From: CAYTWW01 sp043801855
GTDB lineage: Archaea; Nanobdellota; Nanobdellia; Woesearchaeales; GW2011-AR15
Direction: 5' to 3'
NCBI GenBank assembly: GCA_043801855.1
Contig: JAZDLQ010000093.1
Location: 1-54,409 of the forward strand
Length of the DNA stretch: 54,409 nucleotides
The notes beneath the pieces are model-generated. The model worked only from the letters and a program-made list of their open reading frames with translations, was not told the DNA's origin and searched no databases. Below, in pieces: positions 50,752 to 54,409 of the stretch. Numbering within the stretch: the stretch's first letter is position 1; each line of letters begins with the position of its first letter. The position numbers and the translations under genes are program-made.

Positions 50752-53514
50752 TTACTCTTTTTTCTTTTCATGATGAGCTTTTTTATTTTCTTCTTCACTG
50801 ATTTTATCTTCCTTTTTTATCTCTTCTTTATCTTTGCGGTTGCTTCCATCATTCTTTTTCTGCTTTAGCGCAAATGCAAATAATGCAATTGTGGCTACTA
50901 TGACAAGTGCTGCAATTATCATAGGTAAATTGCTTGCTTTTTTCTTTTGCTGCTGCAGCTCTAATTTAGGGTATTCAACATTGCGAATATATGCACTTAC
51001 ATCCAAGTCATTATCGTCATTTGCTAAGAATGATGCGGGTTTTCCGTCAAGCCCTAAAACCTTTTCATCAGGTGTTTTTCCGGTTGGTGTCAGGTCAAAG
51101 TTATAGCTTGCAAAATAGCCGTTTTTTGCGCTAAGTATCTTCTGATGCAGGTTTGCGTTTGTTATCTTATATGCCGGTGCATTTGCCTTAAATGCGTCGC
51201 TTTTTGGAACAATTTCAATTTCAGCGTCAAAACGTTCAGGCACAGGATGCACATAAATATATCCACCTATATTTTGGGTCATGTATTGGTAATCAGGGCC
51301 ATCGGCTGAGTTTCTGAATTTCACTTTTACGATATAATTGACAACGCTCTCATCAGGCACTTTAAGGAATGCATTTGGGATGATTACAGCAAGGCTTCTG
51401 TTTTCCCTGTTGTAATTTGCTGGTTTTCCTATTATTTCATTTTTTTCATATGAAAAATTAAGGGTTCCGTTGCCGGGGAAATCGACATAAAGTTCTCCTG
51501 CATTATAACCATTATTTGTTGTATCTCTAAAAGGCTCATTTGCATCGTATTGCCCATTGCCAAAACTTGTCTCATGATAAAATCCATGTTCGATTGCAAT
51601 TGCTTCTAATTCTTTTTTCTTATCAGGATATTTATTCACAAATGCATCATAATACGCAAAAAAATCCTTTCTTTTGACCTTTATTACATCCCATATCTCA
51701 TCTAGCGGGATTGTTAAGGTGTCTCCTTTATCATTGGCTTTATCATACAAATCCCATAAGAAAGAGGCAACTGCAAATTCCTCATCATAGCCTGTATTAT
51801 CCCAGGGCACATAGTTTTTTTCCATTGTGCCAAAAACAGAATACTCCCAAGGATTTGGGTCTTTGAAATAATCTGACATGACAAGAGCCATGAATTCAGC
51901 AAAGCCTTCTTCAAAAGAATCGCCTGAATTTGGGTTTATGTATCCGTCGTGATTGACAACTCCAGGGGCATTGCTTCCATCTGTCCATGAACCGTAATTG
52001 GTATACATTAGGTGATGTGCAAACTCATGGTATTCGCGGTTCTTTGGAGTATAACCATGATTGTATGCTGCATGCGCTGCTGCAATAAGGATTGTTGAAG
52101 TGCCAGGAGAATAAAGCGTTTTTTGATCGCCATTTCCGATAACAACATCGACCGGCAGCTTATAATCTATGTTTGCTTTAAGTTTGACTAGTGAAAATTC
52201 AACAGCCTCATGCATGCGATAATAAATCACTCCAAAGCTTTGCTCTGTGAATTGATTTAATCCATTATTGCTTGAATAATCAGCAGGAATTGAATTATCA
52301 AGTATAATATTTACTTCAGTGTCGCCTTTGTCTCCTATCCTGAAAGGCTGCGAGTATTCTTCGATTGAATTCCAGATTAAGTTAAAGTAATTTTTTCCGT
52401 CTCTTTGGTATGAAAAAACAAGTGTTATAGTTGCTTCAACATAATCAGTATCTTTTTTTAATTTTAATCCAGCAGCATTAATTGAATATTTACCGTCTTT
52501 ATCTGTAAAGCCTTGCGCATTTGTGCCTGTGCTTGAATTTATTTTTATAAGCATATATGGAAGCGGTTTATTGTTCCTATCTTTTATTGTTCCTTGTATT
52601 GTCATCTGCGCTTCATCACCAACTGAATCCGGCATGAATGAATGGCCTTTGCAGTGTTTTCTTGAAAAACCGCCGTTCATAATCTGATAATAATACATGT
52701 TTCTTTTTTCTTCAATCATCTCTGTCCTTTCTTTTGCATAACATTTCTGATATTCAACTCCGCAGTCCTGTGCGCATTTTATCTGCTTTGCATTGTCATT
52801 TTTGATTTTGTTGCATGGATCAAGGCAGTCACAGTTTAAATCCTCGCATTTTTCGACTACTGAAAAAGGAGTTACCAGGGCTATTTTTCTGCACTCTTCA
52901 AACTCTGGCCCGTGTTTTTCTGTATATGAATCAATCAGATCCTGCCTTGTTGTTATATAATAATCAGGATAATTATATTTGGCATCAAGGCAGCAGTTGA
53001 TCATAAGGTCAGTTCCAGTCTTTACATTTTTGCATAGTTCTGGATCTTTTAATTTAACAGCATATGAGCCATAGCAAGTATCAACAATATCATCTCTATC
53101 GATTTCACTGCAAAGTTCAGAGTCTTTTTCTCCTCCGTATTCAAGCGCAAGCCCCTGGATGCAAAAGTCTCTATACTCTTTTCTTTCATCACAGAATGAT
53201 GTAATCTGCTTTGGATTTTTTATTTTTACATGAAATACCATGTCTGCGCAAGTTTCATAGTCCCTAATATTAGAATATAATGAGCCACAGCCTTGCCATG
53301 CATCAACATAATAAAATGCACAGTCCATCTTATACATATCAGTGCATCCTGTGCAGTCACCTGTGATGCATCCTGTTTTTGTAGTATTATCTATAACATC
53401 AATAGTGAATGTAGGAAAATATTGATAGTTTATTTTATTTACAGAAAAATATGCGCCTTGTACACAAAACGAGAATGCAACTATTAAAAATAAGTATAAG
53501 ATTATTTTTTTCAT
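50752..53514 (-). CDS. Secreted, membrane-anchored zinc metalloprotease
   Basis: 920 aa. Signal peptide (about 1-20), a Cys-rich domain (about 45-300, over 30 Cys, likely many disulfides), then a carboxypeptidase-regulatory-like fold (about 300-400: MTIQGTIKDRNNKPLPYMLI). Zincin motif EFAHH in HEFAHHLMY (496-504) with third ligand E540 in EGFAEF. C-terminal Ig-like domains, one membrane helix (about 868-888), and a Lys/Glu tail. Probably faces outward. No known exact family. Confidence 0.82.
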   Translation of the reverse strand: MKKIILYLFLIVAFSFCVQGAYFSVNKINYQYFPTFTIDVIDNTTKTGCITGDCTGCTDMYKMDCAFYYVDAWQGCGSLYSNIRDYETCADMVFHVKIKNPKQITSFCDERKEYRDFCIQGLALEYGGEKDSELCSEIDRDDIVDTCYGSYAVKLKDPELCKNVKTGTDLMINCCLDAKYNYPDYYITTRQDLIDSYTEKHGPEFEECRKIALVTPFSVVEKCEDLNCDCLDPCNKIKNDNAKQIKCAQDCGVEYQKCYAKERTEMIEEKRNMYYYQIMNGGFSRKHCKGHSFMPDSVGDEAQMTIQGTIKDRNNKPLPYMLIKINSSTGTNAQGFTDKDGKYSINAAGLKLKKDTDYVEATITLVFSYQRDGKNYFNLIWNSIEEYSQPFRIGDKGDTEVNIILDNSIPADYSSNNGLNQFTEQSFGVIYYRMHEAVEFSLVKLKANIDYKLPVDVVIGNGDQKTLYSPGTSTILIAAAHAAYNHGYTPKNREYHEFAHHLMYTNYGSWTDGSNAPGVVNHDGYINPNSGDSFEEGFAEFMALVMSDYFKDPNPWEYSVFGTMEKNYVPWDNTGYDEEFAVASFLWDLYDKANDKGDTLTIPLDEIWDVIKVKRKDFFAYYDAFVNKYPDKKKELEAIAIEHGFYHETSFGNGQYDANEPFRDTTNNGYNAGELYVDFPGNGTLNFSYEKNEIIGKPANYNRENRSLAVIIPNAFLKVPDESVVNYIVKVKFRNSADGPDYQYMTQNIGGYIYVHPVPERFDAEIEIVPKSDAFKANAPAYKITNANLHQKILSAKNGYFASYNFDLTPTGKTPDEKVLGLDGKPASFLANDDNDLDVSAYIRNVEYPKLELQQQKKKASNLPMIIAALVIVATIALFAFALKQKKNDGSNRKDKEEIKKEDKISEEENKKAHHEKKKE

Positions 53515-53587
53515 GATATAAATCCCCCACTTGATAATACTTTGTACTATTTACTTTTAGTATAAATACTTAATTATTTTTCTAGAA

Positions 53588-54223
53588 TTACCACTTATAA
53601 TCAGATCCCTGATGCGAATTTTCTTTTCTTTCAATATTTGCGAGTCGCTGGCTTATGTTTTCAAGGGTCGCTTTAAGATAATCAAGTTTCATCGAGATTA
53701 TTTCAAGGTCTTTTTCAAGCAGATTGTCTTGTTTTCGCAATTGTTGCGGTGGCGGTGAATATTCTTCATATATTCCCTGCTGCGGTTGCTGCATTTGCAT
53801 GGGAGGCTGCCTGTATTGTTGACTTGGCACACCGTAGTTTTGCGGGTTGCTGTTTAATGTAAATGATCCATCCTGCTGTTGCATCGGTGCTTGCTCCCTT
53901 ATTGCAAAAGCACTTGTCTGGGAATTTTCCATGCCCATCGGGTCTGGAGGGGCCAAAGGCGCTCCTAGAGGAACAGTATCTTGAGAATAGCCATGAACTG
54001 AACCTAACATTGGCTCTGGTTGCGGAAGCGCAGGATTATGGAATTGTGAAAACGGCTCATTTTGTGATGGATTAAAACCCTGTTCATGCGAAAGAGGAGG
54101 TAACGGCGAATTAAAAGGGCTTTGCTCTGGAGGTGGGCTAAAATTACTTGGGCTGTTAAAACTACTATTATCAAAGTTCTCCTCTTTTTTTTTCCAGAAT
54201 TGGACACTGTCCAGTAAGCCCAT
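53588..54223 (-). CDS. Pro/Gln-rich protein with C-terminal coiled coil
   Basis: 211 aa. Residues 1 to about 160 are low complexity (Pro, Gln, Ser, Asn, Phe) and disordered. The last 50 form a coiled coil LEKDLEIISMKLDYLKATLE then SQRLANIERK, the conserved-looking part. It starts MGLLDSVQFWKKKEE. I suspect a DPANN-specific scaffold protein but cannot assign a role. Confidence 0.7.
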   Translation of the reverse strand: MGLLDSVQFWKKKEENFDNSSFNSPSNFSPPPEQSPFNSPLPPLSHEQGFNPSQNEPFSQFHNPALPQPEPMLGSVHGYSQDTVPLGAPLAPPDPMGMENSQTSAFAIREQAPMQQQDGSFTLNSNPQNYGVPSQQYRQPPMQMQQPQQGIYEEYSPPPQQLRKQDNLLEKDLEIISMKLDYLKATLENISQRLANIERKENSHQGSDYKW

Positions 54224-54284
54224 TAATTGCTATTAAAAAAAAAGAGTATAATAATCTTTCTATAAAAATGACTTTGCGCAGAAA

Positions 54285-54409
54285 TTAACAGGCTTTGCTT
54301 AGCCTGTTGAAATAAGAAGTTCTTCTTTTGTTATGAAGAATTATTCTTGCCATGACTTGACAAAGCTGCGCCAACGGTCTAATTTTCATAAGCGGCTTGT
54401 TTTTTCTCT
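54285..54409 (-). CDS. Possible C-terminal end of a gene cut by the window edge
   Basis: One minus-strand frame is open for the last 41 codons, Arg/Lys-rich (MKIRPLAQLCQVMARIIL), stopping at 54285-54287. Length is too short to judge and no family is seen. A hairpin overlaps its stop. Confidence 0.25.
   Translation of the reverse strand, partial: RKNKPLMKIRPLAQLCQVMARIILHNKRRTSYFNRLSKAC
54287..54308. terminator. Hairpin
   Basis: AACAGGCT (54287-54294), loop TTGCTT, AGCCTGTT (54301-54308): an 8-bp perfect stem. It lies 64 nt upstream of the 53588-54223 gene and at the end of the possible partial frame, where it could terminate or protect a transcript. Confidence 0.4.

Noticed and set aside
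54201..54215. GGACACTGTCC palindrome near the start of the Pro/Gln-rich gene
   Set aside because: It lies within the coding sequence just after the start codon and has no second copy; probably chance.

Overview
The window comes from an AT-rich archaeon, most likely a DPANN lineage close to Woesearchaeota or Pacearchaeota. Archaeal identity rests on eS19, eL39 and eL31, SRP54, a DRG-type GTPase with a TGS domain, archease, archaeal UMP kinase, MetRS with a C-terminal tRNA-binding domain, AbrB-PhoU regulators and pilin-like proteins with archaeal-type leaders. Many genes have a TATA box about 25-30 nt before the start codon (leaderless style); others have GGTGA or GGAGG ribosome sites. The DPANN placement is inference from gene style, small unknown proteins and compact spacing.

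Layout. 1-4300: a decayed type I restriction locus (3' piece of hsdR, RhuM fragment, KilA-N protein, fused HsdM-HsdS). 4348-9615: DRG GTPase, divergent PRPP-synthetase-like protein, HAD phosphatase, CorA-like transporter, and an unknown protein with a strong ribosome site. 9782-16742: ScpA, a lipoprotein-like protein, a 1385-aa membrane-anchored subtilase, UMP kinase, YqeG-like HAD. 16842-19228: pilin-like pair, small conserved protein, archease. 19357-30521: isoprenoid-synthase-like protein, HPF-like protein, a ribosomal protein cluster, a membrane protein that seems to start at AUA, dCTP deaminase, DHH phosphoesterase, SRP54, alpha/beta hydrolase, and a MetRS carrying an inserted B3/B4-type domain.

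30601-39789 is a toxin-antitoxin (TA) island: two RelBE-type systems (one frameshifted), Fic, four HEPN-MNT modules, AbiE-like and VapBC. Its notable structure is that two ordinary genes, fic (+) and yjbQ (-), each keep one intact copy, and degenerate copies of only their last 70-110 bp recur further along, separated by TA modules. This looks like repeated insertion at gene 3' ends with regeneration of the end each time. Several modules also carry clear palindromic operators.

39860-54409: two unknown helical proteins, an EndoIII-related glycosylase with a duplicated motif, and a 1195-aa protein that I read as about six OmpR/PhoB-like winged-helix modules followed by an aminoglycoside-phosphotransferase-like kinase. 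Then come an AbrB-PhoU regulator divergent from a three-gene unknown/secreted operon, a membrane protein, a secreted HEXXH metalloprotease with a C-terminal anchor, and a Pro/Gln-rich coiled-coil protein. I saw no tRNA, rRNA, CRISPR array, transposase or integrase. No gene-free stretch exceeds 300 bases.
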